DNA from: Vandiemenella viatica
Lineage: Eukaryota; Arthropoda; Insecta; Orthoptera; Morabidae
Direction: 5' to 3'
Length of the DNA stretch: 64,000 nucleotides
Assembly (NCBI GenBank): GCA_031002005.1
Contig: JARYHS010009186.1
Span: 187,018,437 to 187,082,436, forward strand
Below, in pieces: positions 36,748 through 48,510 of the stretch. A program made the position numbers and the translations under genes. Below the pieces are notes generated by a model. The model was not told the DNA's origin, made no database searches, and worked only from the letters and a program-made list of their open reading frames with translations. How positions within the stretch are numbered: position 1 is the first letter of the stretch; the number at the start of each line of letters is the position of its first letter.

Positions 36748-37326
36748 ACCATACTACAACATGTATCAGTTCCATTGATAGATAAGGTTATGGTTGTTAA
36801 GAAGGCATAACTAACCGAACCACATCCTATAAATAATCACAATCCTGTAAAAAAAAGTACTCTAGTGCATGAATAAGTAGCTTAGATAAATTCCTTTAAT
36901 AATTTCTCTCATTATTTCGTAGACTAACTCTAGAATTAGTATGAGTAATTGAGTGTGTGAATCTGAGCCACTGATACTGGCGACTCACAGGGTGCTGGAC
37001 TGAAATTAGATCACCTTGCCAAACCCAGTCAATTTAATATCACCTTCTGTGATAGCAGATTTGCAACAAGGCACGAGCTGTAATTAATTTCAAAATTCAA
37101 AATGTTAATGGGGATGTGAGATGGCACACTTCACGAGTTGCTCTAAGATTGTAAATAGTAGATTAAGTTACGTAATTCAGAGATGTTGCTAGATCAACTG
37201 TATAAATGTCATGACCAGTGCAAGGTGTGAGAGACTATGTTCAGTGTCGGACGAACTAATTATCGAGGAAGTGATTGTATACTAATAAATTTAAAAATTT
37301 TATGGACGCAAATTTTTAAATTTTCC

Positions 37327-37338
37327 GGGGAAAGTGGG
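37327..37338 (+). promoter_or_regulatory. Polypurine tract
   Basis: GGGGAAAGTGGG lies three bases before the 3' LTR and is the expected primer for plus-strand synthesis. Confidence 0.75.
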
Positions 37339-37341
37339 CTA

Positions 37342-38000
37342 TGTAATGACACATTACAGCCGTGTAATGTTGCAGCCACGTAAGTTGGTTAACGGATTTG
37401 TGAGGCTGCAGCGAGATGCAGACAGGTAGCTGTCGCCCACAGGAATGTGGCAACCCCTCGTATTTCCCCGAATCCGCTGGACAGCTAAGCGGATGGGGTG
37501 GGGGACACTCGCTGGGAGGCCACAGAGGTGTGCACATCGTGGCGGTACGTGGCCGGACGTTGGAATATAAGACGCGAGTGAAAGTGTGAGTTCGCGCTTC
37601 TGCTGTAAGAGCCTTCCAGTCCGTATCTCCAGGGAGCAGGTTCGACGCCAGACTGCGTCCTAGCTGCTTGAGGGGCCACTTACGTCTGTGCAGCGTCGAC
37701 CGTGCGCCCGACAAGAAGCGACACCACGGACCTGACCGCAGCTGTCATCACAAGAAGCCTGCAGCTGCCGTCGCAGGAGAAACCATACGGTATTGTGTGT
37801 ATTGCGTGCGTCCACTAGCCCAGTAACGACCCTGAGGAATAACAATATATGCCGGACAGTTTATAATAAGAAATCTCATCTCTGAATCACTTTTAATTAA
37901 TTAATCAATCCATGTACGTGATCCAATAAATATTAATGGATGATTTATAATAAATAGAATGAATATCATATTTTGATGTCGCAATTAGCGTGACACTTCA
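37342..38000 (+). repeat. 3' LTR of the gypsy element
   Basis: 659 bases, nearly identical to the 5' LTR. The copy of AATAAA is at 37925-37930. The differences I see are T for C in AGTTGGTTAACGG, C for T in GAGAAACCATACGG, and one T fewer in GGCCACTTACG. Confidence 0.93.
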
Positions 38001-40082
38001 GTACTTTCACTAAATTTTATGATACAAGGTTAAAAATGAAAGAAACAATATTGTTCAAATGATTGAACTGCCACTGTTAATTATTTTTGGGATAAACTAC
38101 AAACCTTTCCCGGCTATAAATTTTGTTTGAAAAATTGCTAATAGGTCAATATATTCCACCAAAACTAAAATTACGTTTTTTTAGCACAATCTAAATAGAA
38201 TACACAACTTCTCTTGGAATTTTCCGATGCTTGGCGTAGCTGAGCGGTATTTTATGAGCTATAAAAATTCCAGCATATGCAGAAATCAAACGCTTCATCA
38301 GACGCGCACCACATCCGCTACTAAAAAGTTATAGCACAGACAATTCGCCCCTTTTCAAAGTTTTAATTCGCTCTGATCCATCGAACTTAAAAATAAATGA
38401 TTCTTTAATATCCCCTGAGAATCCTCAGACACGACTCGCGACCTAAAGGCGAATACAACTTGAGCGAAAGTAAGTGCCGTTATTGAGTTCGGGACGAAAC
38501 TCGCTTGGAGACGCAAGTAATAGTTTGTTTGGGATTTTGGTTTTAACTTGAAGTCATACTAACAGCGTTTCATTCCTATATTTTTATAGTAGAGTGGACC
38601 GCTAAGGAGCTGCTATGCTGAGGTAGAATCTTGAACTGTAGCTGCAATGGTATGAAACAGCATATTGCCATTGAGACAGCTACAAGTAGTATGTTGCTGG
38701 TTGGCTAGACATTTCATAATAATATGTAAGTATTCATTTTTAAAATAAATTATGCTTTCTGTAATTATCACATGAATATATTCTTATTGTTGTAATTTCG
38801 CATTTTTTTTATAATACAACGTTCTGTTTTAATTAGCAAAGTTTCTAGAGTTCAGCAATATTAGATTTTAAAATACGGGATTGGTGAAAATTTATGCAGT
38901 GCCGATGAAGGCATTACCATGACCATGGTGAATATTATTTTTATGGAGATTATTATGTGAAAGTTGCGTAGTTAGCTAAAGACGTGAATGGAAAATGTGT
39001 AAATAGATATCTTATAATAAAAATTAGACAACAGCATCCATGAAGCTTAAAGTCCAGTTGTGTTGTGGTGCAATAAGAAATTCAATTTTTTGAAGATTAA
39101 AAATTAGCCGGTAGCTTTCAGAAAATCAAAAGCAATGAATAGAAAGCTATTTTATACATTTTACACTACCAATCGTTGACTATGATGGACGTAAAGTTTC
39201 GCTCCTCCCACACCGTTAAGCTAAAATTTCCCACTCTGATTGCTGTTTGGTAAATTAATTTCCTCTCTCGGCTCCAGCGAAGACATTTTTAATTACAGTA
39301 TTTGAATCTCCATTCTTTCTGTAACTGAAAAAAAAATTGGAACAGGTGGTTGAATAACGGCGGTTAGGAATTTGAAGAATATTGTTCAAGGAAAAAGGAT
39401 GCACCTCACGTACTAACACCTGTTGGATCTGCAGCTTCCTTTGTAGCTGCAGAAATGTCTGGACTGACACTTTCACTTCTATTTCCGGCGCCGAAGACAA
39501 TTTTCCACAGTAGGAATGCGGCTATAGTTTATCACGCTGATGCAGGTTGTCTGTTCGGATCAGGAGTTTCGGATGTTTGTCTGGTGTTAAAATTGTGTTG
39601 AGACCTGGCTATAGATAATGTATACAAGTTATCATTACGAAAATTTCTTTGAACATGTTAATTTAAACAAATATTTGTGGAGTATTTCAAATACTCCTGC
39701 AAGAAGGTGAATGTTGGTAGGGATGATATCTTTACAGGCCAAGCAGGATTTTATTTCCCGAGGATCAAAGATGTTGAAGCCTTTCGAACTGTAAGGTGAC
39801 GTGTTGCGAGTCGCTTCCTTGTCCTTTCGCGTTCTATTTATTGAGTATAATATTCGTGTCTAATTTATGTTTCAGTGGATCTTAATTCTAGGGTTCACTA
39901 AATAGGCTGAAACCTCTTTGATTCTCTTCGGCATTTTGAGCGATCGTGTTACGTAGTTGCCATATCGCACACAGGGTAGTACAACTAGCGCGGGACTAAA
40001 TCTATATGCTTCTTATTGTTTCTAGAATGTTTCCCGGTAGAGTAGACGAACGATGGGATGGTCCCTCTTTCCCTCCAGATAA
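38001..40082. other. No recognisable gene
   Basis: AT-rich flank of the gypsy element. A minus-strand frame at 39255-39500 has no signature. GGCGTAGCTGAGCGGTA at about 38234 resembles an A box but has no B box. Confidence 0.45.
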
Positions 40083-40499
40083 GGGAACTCCATAAACCAC
40101 GTAGCTCCATTTTGGCCTCCTGTGAACCCCTCAATCCCCCCCCCCCCCCCACGTAGCCCGACGTGGCTTTTCCCTCTACCCCCTTCCTCCCTCCGCCCCT
40201 CCCACCGCCGAGCATGTAGCTTTTTATCTTATTGATTTCAGTAGACATTTTGTACTGTTTTCTCTTTTCATGCTATCGTAAATTACATACGGAGATAATT
40301 AAATGAAGGAAATAATATTTACCTGCAATTTTGTATTCTGTACCTGATTTTAACTGAAAAATTATACGAATGAAGAGCTGCGTGGCCCAGCTTGGAACCT
40401 CCCCCTCTCTCCCACGTAGCTCAGCGAAGCTTTCCAGCCAACCCCTACCTTCCCCCCTCCCTTTCCTAGACCGAGCAACGTAATTAATGTACGCTCCCT
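40083..40499 (-). mobile_element. MITE (copy 2, inverted)
   Basis: The left end GGGAACTCCATAAACCACG and right end GTACGCTCCC are the terminal repeats. The central AT-rich block is the reverse complement of that at 27190-27300. C-rich arms flank it. The right terminus reads TAATTAATGTACGCTCCC, so its arm is more diverged. Confidence 0.7.
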
Positions 40500-40589
40500 G
40501 AGTGCACAGCGCACAAACAGAATAGCATAAACATTAGCACCATCATCACACGATCACTGACAGATTGCAACGCCTGCTTTCCACTCATA

Positions 40590-41700
40590 GACTACATCTA
40601 CATCTATCTACATCTACATTCATACTCTGCAAATCACTAACATTGTGGGTGGCAGAGGGTGCTAAGCACCAATCCTAAACCCGCCCATTCCAATCCCGAA
40701 TAGTGCGAGGAAAGAAGGAATACATATAAGATTCAGTACGGCATCTTATTTCTCTAATCTTATCCCTACGGTCATTGCGACCTAAATAGGTTGGCGGAAG
40801 AAGTATTTCATTGCACTCGAAATTTAATTTTTTTTCGCACATTCTCCAATAAGTTCGAACGCAAGGTACGTCGTCTGTCTTCCAAACTATCCCAGCCCAA
40901 TCTATGTATCAATTCTGTGACGCTTTCATAAGGGCTATAACAACAAGTCACGAATCTAGCGGCTCTCCTCTGCACCCTCTCAACTGAGTCAATCAGAACC
41001 TTGCGATACGGATCCCAAACCCCACAACAGTAATCCAGATGGAGACGCACTAGTGTTTTATACGCTACTTCCTTTGTTTGAGCATTACAATTCCTCAAAA
41101 TACGACCTATGAATTGTAATTTAGAATTAGCCTTGCCTACGACGGAAGTTATGTGCATGTTCCATTTCATGTTGCTTTGTACTATCACCCCCAAATACTT
41201 CACGGAATCAACCGTGTCAACAGCTGAATTGTTTATTTTGTACTCGTGAACAAACTGATTCTTCTTGTTACTTATCCGCATTGCCTTGCACTTTTTGCAA
41301 TTAAGTGTAAGCTGCCATTTACGGCACCAATCGAAAATAGCATCCAAATCACGCTGAATTTCTTAGCAATCGTCGGAGCACCTTATTTCCCTATAGATAA
41401 CCACATCGTCGGCAAACAATCGCAACCAGCATTTGACGTTGTCACCTAGATCATTTATAAATATTAAGAAAAGAAGTGGACCTATTACACTTCCTTGAGG
41501 AACGCCCGAAGTAACATTTATCTTAGAAGAGGCTTCCCCGTCAACAACGACATACTGTGATCGACCAGTTAGAAAATACGTATCCACTCGCAAATCTGAG
41601 CCGAAATACCGTAAGCTCGAATCTTCGCTAAAAGTCGGTTGTGTGGCACAGAATCAAAAGCTTTCTGAAAATCCAAAATCAAGCTTAATATGCAAACGTG
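40590..41700 (-). pseudogene. 5'-truncated LINE, reverse transcriptase C-terminal half
   Basis: From 41700 down, a block ending [12 protein letters not shown] is followed by [36 protein letters not shown] and RLFADDVVIYRE (FADD box near 41405). A stop at about 41361 separates this from a 179-codon frame (41347-40808). That frame has KYLGVIVQSNMKW and VERVQRRAARFV, the thumb and C-terminal region. The 3' UTR includes the CTCTGCAAATCAC block and ends in a TGTAGATGTAGA-type microsatellite (40590-40620), a tail typical of some arthropod LINEs. It differs from the 14330 family. Its 5' end abuts the palindrome at 41721. Confidence 0.83.
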
Positions 41701-41720
41701 CTGTAAACAGGAACAAAAAT

Positions 41721-42553
41721 AATATTAATATATATTTCTCAGGCTTCCAGCCGTGTAAGGATATCACATTTGCGGGACGTTTCGAAGGCGTCCATCTCTG
41801 CCTTCATTGTCAACCAATTAACTGTTTGTTTATTCAGCCGCCGCTACGGAAACGGTGGAAGACAAAAACCAACACAACGCGATTACGAAATCCGCTCTTC
41901 TGCTTGTTGCAGACGCGAAACTGTTTGAGCATTTTAATGGCCGGGTTCCAGGCCGCACTGAGTTGATAACCAGTGTCCCTGTTGACTAATAAATCAGTTA
42001 ATCTTATTTCCACAGCCTCTGTAATAACGCTGGCCCAAAACTCTTTGACCCGGGCTAAAATGGTTGTTTTTTCAAATTCAAAAGTATGAACCTCTTGCAC
42101 ACTATGTTCGGCCACCGCAGATTTTTCTTCTTGCCCAAGGCGAACATTTCTGGCGTGCTCTATACATCGCTGCATAATGCATCGCTGCGTCTGTCCAATT
42201 TGAAAAAACAACCATTTTAGCCCGGGTCAAAGAGTTTTGGGCCAGCGTTATTACAGAGTTGTGGAAATAAGATTAACTGATTTATTAGTCAACAGGGACA
42301 CTGGTTATCAACTCAGTGCGGCCTGGAACCCGGCAATTAAAATGCTCAAACAGTTTCGCGTCTGCAACAAGCAGAAGAGCGGATGACGTAATCGCGTTGT
42401 GTTGGTTTTTGTCTTCCACCGTTTCCGTAGCGGCGGCTGAATAAACAAACAGTTAATTGGTTGACAATGAAGGCAGAGATGGATGCCTTCGAAACGTCCC
42501 GCAAATGTGATATCCTTACACGGCTGGAAGCCCGAGAAATATATATTAATATT
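41721..42553. repeat. Large Penelope-derived palindrome
   Basis: Two inverted arms of about 350 bases (41721-42073 and 42203-42553), almost identical, surround a 129-base spacer. Each arm encodes the end of a Penelope-type GIY-YIG domain and then a terminal region with the hammerhead-like order TGACAATGA, stem AAGGC/GCCTT, C and GAAAC (plus strand 42463-42495, mirrored in the left arm near 41780). No target duplication is evident. Confidence 0.8.
41834..42211 (-). pseudogene. Penelope-like element, GIY-YIG endonuclease fragment
   Basis: The minus-strand frame starts inside the right arm and crosses the spacer. QIGQTQRCIMQRCIEHARN matches the YIG-to-Arg part of the GIY-YIG domain. KSAVAEHS follows, then SVITEAVEIRL with the conserved Glu, and LSAAWNPAI, the closing block of Penelope endonucleases. 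The first GIY half and the whole reverse transcriptase are missing. It begins at the palindrome junction, so the frame is truncated by the rearrangement. Confidence 0.75.
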
Positions 42554-43581
42554 CAATGCCGTGAAAAATTACGATCCTACAAAAAAATATTTTTTTTAAT
42601 GCCGTGTAATTTGTTGAGTAGTTTTATAAACTCGTTTTAGATTTGATTTGTATGAAATTCCAAACCGGTTTTCAGATGTGATTTTTCGAATTGATGGGAT
42701 TTTAACTCCATGTTAAACTTAATGGTGACATATAGCAAACTGTTTGATAGCAACCGTATGAGTAAAAGTTAATTTTCGATATTATTATTGGTTGAAGTTA
42801 ATGGCAGTATAATTCGAACAACACAACTTGTGTAGCTTTGATAAAAATGGCGAGAAATATCCGGTTTTGTGACATGATGAGCAATGATATTTATAAGACT
42901 ATTTCTGCTGTAAGGTAACTAAAAATGTTTTTAACGTTTAACTGATACCTCTGTTAGTAATACAAATATATTGTATTCGTATTCATGTTACGTTAGTTAT
43001 AACTCTGCTGCCACAGGGAGCAATTGGAAAATATTGTTATAGTAATGTACAGCTTGTTCACTATTTAGTTTTCAGATCTTAAATAATTTGGGAGCTTTTA
43101 TTATCTCGAGTTCGTATTGCGAAGACACATTTCGGTCTTTCTAGTCCATAGAAATATAAAAAGATCTGAGGTCAGAGGAAAATTACCTCAGAGTGCCGTC
43201 GTGGGATAAGATATATATGTGAATACATTAGGACTTTCGTAAAAAAGTGTTTTCCCTTTTTAGCCTTGGTTCCATCACTGCCACCGCTGTGTTCCTAGAC
43301 CTTGAGTATCAGATTTATCTGTGTGTGTGTAAGATAGAACTAAAAGGATAGCTACCGCTGTTAATTTTTTTTTTTTTTTTATTTTTTTCAAGTTAGAACA
43401 CGAGTTTGTAACTCAACAGTTGTCATAACTCTTGTTGGAATAGCACACATTTCTCCACTACAAACCAGTTCTTCTATTTCATCTGAGATGCAAGTGTTGA
43501 TGACTGCAATGGTGTGAAACAGTGCCGCCACTGAGCTGGTGCCATTTGAAATATACTTAGCTCTAATGTAAAAATTGTTAG
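42554..43581. other. No recognisable gene
   Basis: AT-rich with a T-run at about 43366-43381. No exon, RNA or repeat end was recognised. Confidence 0.45.
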
Positions 43582-44223
43582 GTCTATACTAGGGGTCCCC
43601 AAAGTGGTCGGTATCGACCCCTGGGGGTCGATAAGAGTTCTCCAGGGGTCGATTAATACACAGGGGTCGAAAGGGGGTCGATTGATAATAAAGAGGACCA
43701 ATTAAATTATCTAGGGAGAAAATGGGAATATTCCAATAAAAATCCAAAATAACTGACTACCCCAGTTATAAATTGAGTTTTACGGAAGCCTGCGTCGCTT
43801 TAGGTATGTGTTATAAGGAGAAAACATACTGGAGCGGAGAGCATAGCAACGAGGAGAGAGAAGAATAAAAGCAGGGAAAACAAATAAACCAATTGAATTG
43901 TTGCGGTGACTCTTAGGGCCTTATTACACTAGGCGACTTGGCGGCGCAACCAGCCGGGCAACTGGTGGCTCTGCTCGTCGCTGGGCATGGAGTGTTACGG
44001 AGCTTATTACACTAGGGCAGCCAGTGGCGCCGCCAGAAACTGGCGGCCGGCTGGTTGCCCTGCCCGGCGACCAGGCCGGCAACCACTGGCGGCCGAGAGT
44101 CGTGGCGGGGCATTGTATCTTACGTAGCTTATTACACTAGGCCGCCAAGTGGCGCCGCCAGACTCGCCACCACGCGTTCAGTCTACTGTTCATATACTCC
44201 TTCCTACTTTACAATTTTAAAAT

Positions 44224-45710
44224 TGCAGAGATACTGAGTGACAGGTTTGGTGAGACAACTAGGGACAGTCATCCGCTGATGGGAGGGAATGAATCAGAGG
44301 AGAGTATAAATGGCGAACCTACAAAATTTGAAATAAATTCTCAGGAAATTTGCGAAGTAACTCAGAAAGCTAAAAGTGGTGTAGGTAATATTACTACAGA
44401 TTTATTAAAGATTGTGGGATACGATATTGTACCTTACCTTAAAATTTTGTTTAAAATGAGTTTGGAGACTTGCTGCTTACCAGAGGATTGGAAAAGACCG
44501 ATAGTAGTACCAGTTCATAAAGGAAGGGTTAAAAATATGGTGAAAATTCCTGGCCAATTAGTTTGTCATCAGTGATAGGCAGAATGATGGAGAGATTGAT
44601 ATGCAACTATATCAGAAATGTCTGTGAAGAAAGAAACTAGTTTTCAGATCGACAACATAGCTTTAAAAGGATATTCATTTGAATCTCAGATAGTGGGCTA
44701 TATGCAAGATATTTCAAATGAATTGGAAATGGGAGACCAAGTTGATAGTGTGGGACTAGATCGTTTTAAGGCATTTGACAGAGTCAGCGACAAACTGGTT
44801 TTAAATAAACTGAAATGTATTGAATTGGATGAAAACGTTACTTGCTGGGCACAGGAATTCTTAAAAGTCAGAAAGCAAATGGTTAGAGTAGGAAATATAT
44901 TATCAAGAGAATTGGAAGTAAATATGGGAGTTGCTGTTCATTATTCTAATGAATAACTGTGTAACGGTCAGAATCTAAGTATTTTTCAAATGATACAATG
45001 GTATACAATAGGATAAAAACAGGTGAAGACTGAACAGTTGCAGGATGATCTGGATAGAATATCTAAATGGGTAGGTCAGGATGGAATGAAGATAAATGCC
45101 AAGAAGAGTCGGCTTATAAGATACACAGATAAATAGATCTAAAGGTTAATTATGATTACAGAGTGGGGTCAGATTTGCTTGATGAAGTGTAAATTCTTTG
45201 CATAACGTTTGATAAACTCAATTGGGCAGGTGGTAGAAAAAGGTTACAAAATCCTTCATTTGCTGAAGAGGGTGATGAGAGGATGTAAGAGAAAAGTTAG
45301 GGAGTTGGGTTACAAAACTTTGGTCGGATCGTTTGTTGAATATGGTGGTGTAGTTTGGGACCACATTTTGGAGATCAAATACAGGAGTTGGAAGGTGTGC
45401 AAAGAAGAGCAGCTAGATTTGTTTGTGGAAATTATCGCAGGACCCAGTCAGTACCTGATATGATACAGAAGCTGGATTGGGACTAATTGGAGGAAAGGAG
45501 GAGGGTGAAGAGAGGGCTGTAAATGTGCAGGGCACATGTTGGTGATGGGACTTGGAGGGAAATTGCTAAAAGAATTAGGAATAGTGCATGGAAGGAGAAA
45601 GGCGACCATGACCACAAGCTTTGGCTCGATTTCTTGCATAAGGGAGTGGAAAAAATTTTCTTTTGTTGTTAAGCGCGTCAGGAATTGGAACAAATTACCA
45701 AGTGTAGTGA

Positions 45711-45762
<52 letters not shown>

Positions 45763-45931
45763 TTAAGGATTTTAAAATTAAAATTTAAAAATCGGAAAAG
45801 TAAATGGGGGAGGAATTTAACATTCCAGCTATAAAAGAAAATTTAAATATATACATAAAGGGGAAATTAGATGACTAGGGAAATTGCTACCGGAGTGTTA
45901 GTTCCATCGCAATTAAATTAATTAAATATAA
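44224..45931 (+). mobile_element. LINE copy of the 14330 family, nested in Harbinger
   Basis: AEILSDRFGET at 44226 equals the KAEILFNWFGET block of the copy at 14395. CLPEDWKRPIVVPVHKG (about 44475), KAFDRVSDKLVLNKL near 44770, GYKTLVGSFVEYGGVVWD near 45305 and RNWNKLPS near 45680 follow. The FADD region near 44985 is damaged. A 43-base AT microsatellite sits at 45717-45759. The 3' end has GGGAAATTGCTACCGGAGTG and the AATTAAATTAATT tail. TTAAAAT at 44217-44223 and 45932-45938 may be its target duplication. Several stops make it inactive. Confidence 0.8.
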
Positions 45932-45942
45932 TTAAAATGAAA

Positions 45943-46130
45943 AGGAAGGCGAATGGAGAGAGATATGTATGTACATCATATTCTATTGCTAAGAGAATCT
46001 ATACTCTTTTTGATGAACTGTATTCAGACGAAAACAAGTTTTTTAATTACTTAAGAATGTCTAAATCGTCTTTCATTTAATCATTGTACTTAGTAAAGGT
46101 TAATATTACCGGGAAAGATACGAAAATGGG
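45943..46130 (+). pseudogene. HARBI1-like transposase N-terminal remnant
   Basis: The frame reads FDELYSDENKFFNYLRMSKS and, after a stop, VKVNITGKDTKM. This is the N-terminal block of HARBI1-family transposases (usually E-KFFNYFRMS---FDEL). It supports the Harbinger identity inferred from the ends. The catalytic DDE part has been deleted. Confidence 0.7.
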
Positions 46131-46651
46131 AAATTCTTCTTGTTTTACCCCTTTTTCTTCTCTACACTTTCACTTCCCGTCATTTCCACAGTGACATTGT
46201 GTAGTTCACTGGACATATTCAACTACACAATGCGAGGATAACAGCAAAGTGACTGCTCGGTTGTGCGAGTGACTGGCTGGCTGCGCCACCAGAATCTTGG
46301 TTGCGTCGCCAACAGAGACACCAGAGCCGCGGCTGGTTGCGCCACCAAGTCGCCTAGTGTAATAAGGCCCTTACTGGGGCGCAAAGCGTTGAGGTAATAA
46401 TGGAACAAAGCTTAGCTTTCAAACTGTTTGATTTCGCCGCTTTACTCTTCACTCGCATTGTTGGTTTGCTAGTGGTTATTCCTGTGAGAAACGAATGTAG
46501 TCCAATTTACGAATTGTGTCTCTTCTAAGGTCCGTCTTTGGGATAAGAAAGAAGTTCAACATCACAATTATTTTATTTTAGCTAAGATACGTGATGAACT
46601 CAGCAAGTATTAAAACTTTATTTTTATTTACTTCGGGTATTTAAGCATTTT

Positions 46652-46850
46652 ATATTCGGGAGGTCACCGGTTCGAATCCCCGTCCGGGCATCCGGATTTG
46701 GGTTTTCCATGGTTTCCCCAAATCACTCAAGACTAATGCCGGGATGCTTCCTCCAAAAAGCAATGGCCGAATTCCTTCCAATACCTACCTTGTCCGCAGT
46801 TCCATCTTGCCTCTAGTGACCGCGCTTTCGACTAGTTGTAAAGCCACAGG
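46652..46850 (+). repeat. tRNA-derived SINE (family A, copy 5, 5'-truncated)
   Basis: Starts within the tRNA region; the B box GGTTCGAATCCCCG is present and the A box is missing. The body has CTAATGCCGGGATGC and the tail ends TTGTAAAGCC, followed by a G-rich run instead of poly(A). It lies inside the hAT element. Confidence 0.8.
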
Positions 46851-47109
46851 GGGGGAGGGGGGGAGGCGGGAGTGAATGCTGCTGGTTCATCATACACAAG
46901 TTGCACTGTTAAACTCTAGTATGGTTTCCACTCTATGTATTGTATATCTAAATTTAGATTTTGTCGTTTACATAGAAAATATCGTAATATACCGAAAACC
47001 ATTAAATTTAGATACTTCTTCCTATCTAATTCTATTGAATAGGTAACTTTTAGAAGTAATTATTATTCCTTCCACGTCTATATATCTAATGCTAGCAAAA
47101 AGTAGCAAA

Positions 47110-48510
47110 AATGCACTCTGAGAAAGAACAGGCAGTTCTTTATAGAATACCATTGAGTGCAAATACTGTGCAGTGAGGTATAGAGGAAATGGCCGACGAT
47201 GTGGAAAGATCTTTGACCTCTGAGCTCCAGCATTGTAAATTTGTTATTCAACTTGGCGAATCAACTTTCGGAAGTTCAAATCTTCTCAGGGCTTATGTTA
47301 GGTTCCATGGTCCATCCCTGAATGACACTGTGGAATTTCTGTTTGCTAAATATCTTCAAATTGATTCAAAAGGTGAGACAATTTTTTTATGTTTGCAAGA
47401 TTATCTGAACAAGCACAACATTCCTTTCGGGAATATTACTGCAGTAGCTACTGACAGTGTACCTGCCTATGGTAGGCCCTTATAGAGGATTTTTCGTCTT
47501 TCTGAAGTAAAAGGTTCCTAAAGTACGTACCGTTCACAGGCAGCATCTTGTAGGCAAAAAATTGAGTGGCGAGATGCATGATACTCTAAAAGTGTGCATT
47601 AGGTCAATTATTAAAATTAAAGCACATCCTCTCAATTCCCGACTGTTTGCGAAGTTAAGTGAAGAAAATGATGAACCTTTCAATCAATTACTTTTGCATA
47701 CTGAGGTAAGGTGGTTGTCAAGAGGTGATAGTTTGCAGAGGCTTGTTGACTTGAACGACTCGTCTGCAGAGTTTATTAAGAATGTGGATCCATTACTATG
47801 TGACGAGTTAAAAACAGTGCAAGAACCATCTTTTCTATTTGGCAGATCTTTATTCGAAATTTAACGATATACAGAACGTTTGCAAGGAAAAAATGGTACA
47901 ATTGTTCAAGCTCGAACCAATTATAATGGCCTTTTTCAACTAAAAATGGACTTGTTAAAATCTTAACTGGCATGTAAAGATTTTAAATATTTTTCAAACT
48001 TTCGACTACTAAAAGAAAATGAAGAAATACCCGACTGTGATTTGAAGATAATTTATATATTAAAAATCTCGATAATTAAGAGAAGACTTCAAATCACGTT
48101 TCGAAGACTTGGAGAACATGCATGTTCCTGAAAGATTTGCTTCTCCATTTGATGTTTAAATATTGATAATGAAGGTGATGAAACCTGGCTTAGAATATGA
48201 ACTGATTGAATATGCGTAGTATCTGGAAAGCAATAACAATATTGCTACAAAATACCCCAAGCTCAGAGCAGAAGTCGAACCTTTCATTTCATGCATTCCC
48301 CCCCCCCCCTCCCTTTTTCGTAACATGGTTGAAGCTGGCTTTAGCCACGCGAATGCTATTTTGACAAAACAGAGAAACAGATTGAACTTGGAAAACCGTG
48401 GTGATTTGCGACTAAAACTTATCAATTTCAACCGAACATCAGTAATCTTGCTGCTGCCCTTCAGACCCATCCATCTCACTAATATCAGCTACTTTAATAA
48501 AAAGGTATTG
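47110..48510 (+). pseudogene. hAT transposase, ZBED5/SCAND3-like, decayed
   Basis: EMADDVERSLTSEL and GESTFGSSNLLRAYVRF (47185-47300) correspond to the catalytic-domain start. LFAKYLQIDSKGETIF and AVATDSVPA follow. After a frameshift at about 47485 come IKIKAHPLNSRLF and LLLHTEVRWLSRGDSLQRLV (47600-47750), the latter with the conserved Trp block, and LCDELKT. The C-terminal VEAGFSHANAILTKQRNRLN (about 48325) is the dimerisation region. At least three more breaks and a C-run insertion at 48299-48309 inactivate it. It supplies the family identity of the 43590-49225 element. Confidence 0.85.

Larger units (their letters stand above)
30803..38000 (+). mobile_element. Complete Ty3/gypsy LTR retrotransposon
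   Basis: The element is 7198 bases long with direct LTRs at 30803-31462 and 37342-38000, both starting TGTAATGACAC and ending GTGACACTTCA. GTAC on both sides (30799-30802 and 38001-38004) is a 4-bp target duplication. In order it has a tRNA-Lys primer site, gag, a TGA, protease, reverse transcriptase, RNase H, integrase with GPY/F module, and a polypurine tract. Integrase after RNase H defines the Ty3/gypsy order. 36748-37326 contains no frame that could be an envelope gene. Three frameshifts in pol mean this copy cannot make the full polyprotein. Confidence 0.93.
43916..46370. mobile_element. PIF/Harbinger element nested in the hAT element
   Basis: GGGCCTTATTACACTAGGCG at the left and CGCCTAGTGTAATAAGGCCC at the right are perfect inverted repeats. 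TTA flanks both (43913-43915 and 46371-46373), the 3-bp duplication of PIF/Harbinger. TTATTACACTAGG recurs at 44004 and 44129, so the left terminus carries two extra copies of the terminal motif. A piece of HARBI1-type transposase remains at 45943-46130 and a LINE fills most of the interior. Confidence 0.87.

Noticed and set aside
36748..37326. Possible envelope gene between pol and the 3' LTR of the gypsy element
   Set aside because: The stretch has no long open frame, signal peptide or membrane segment; the element appears to lack an envelope gene.
38230..38300. A-box-like GGCGTAGCTGAGCGGTA suggesting a tRNA or SINE
   Set aside because: No B box at the required distance and no SINE body follows.
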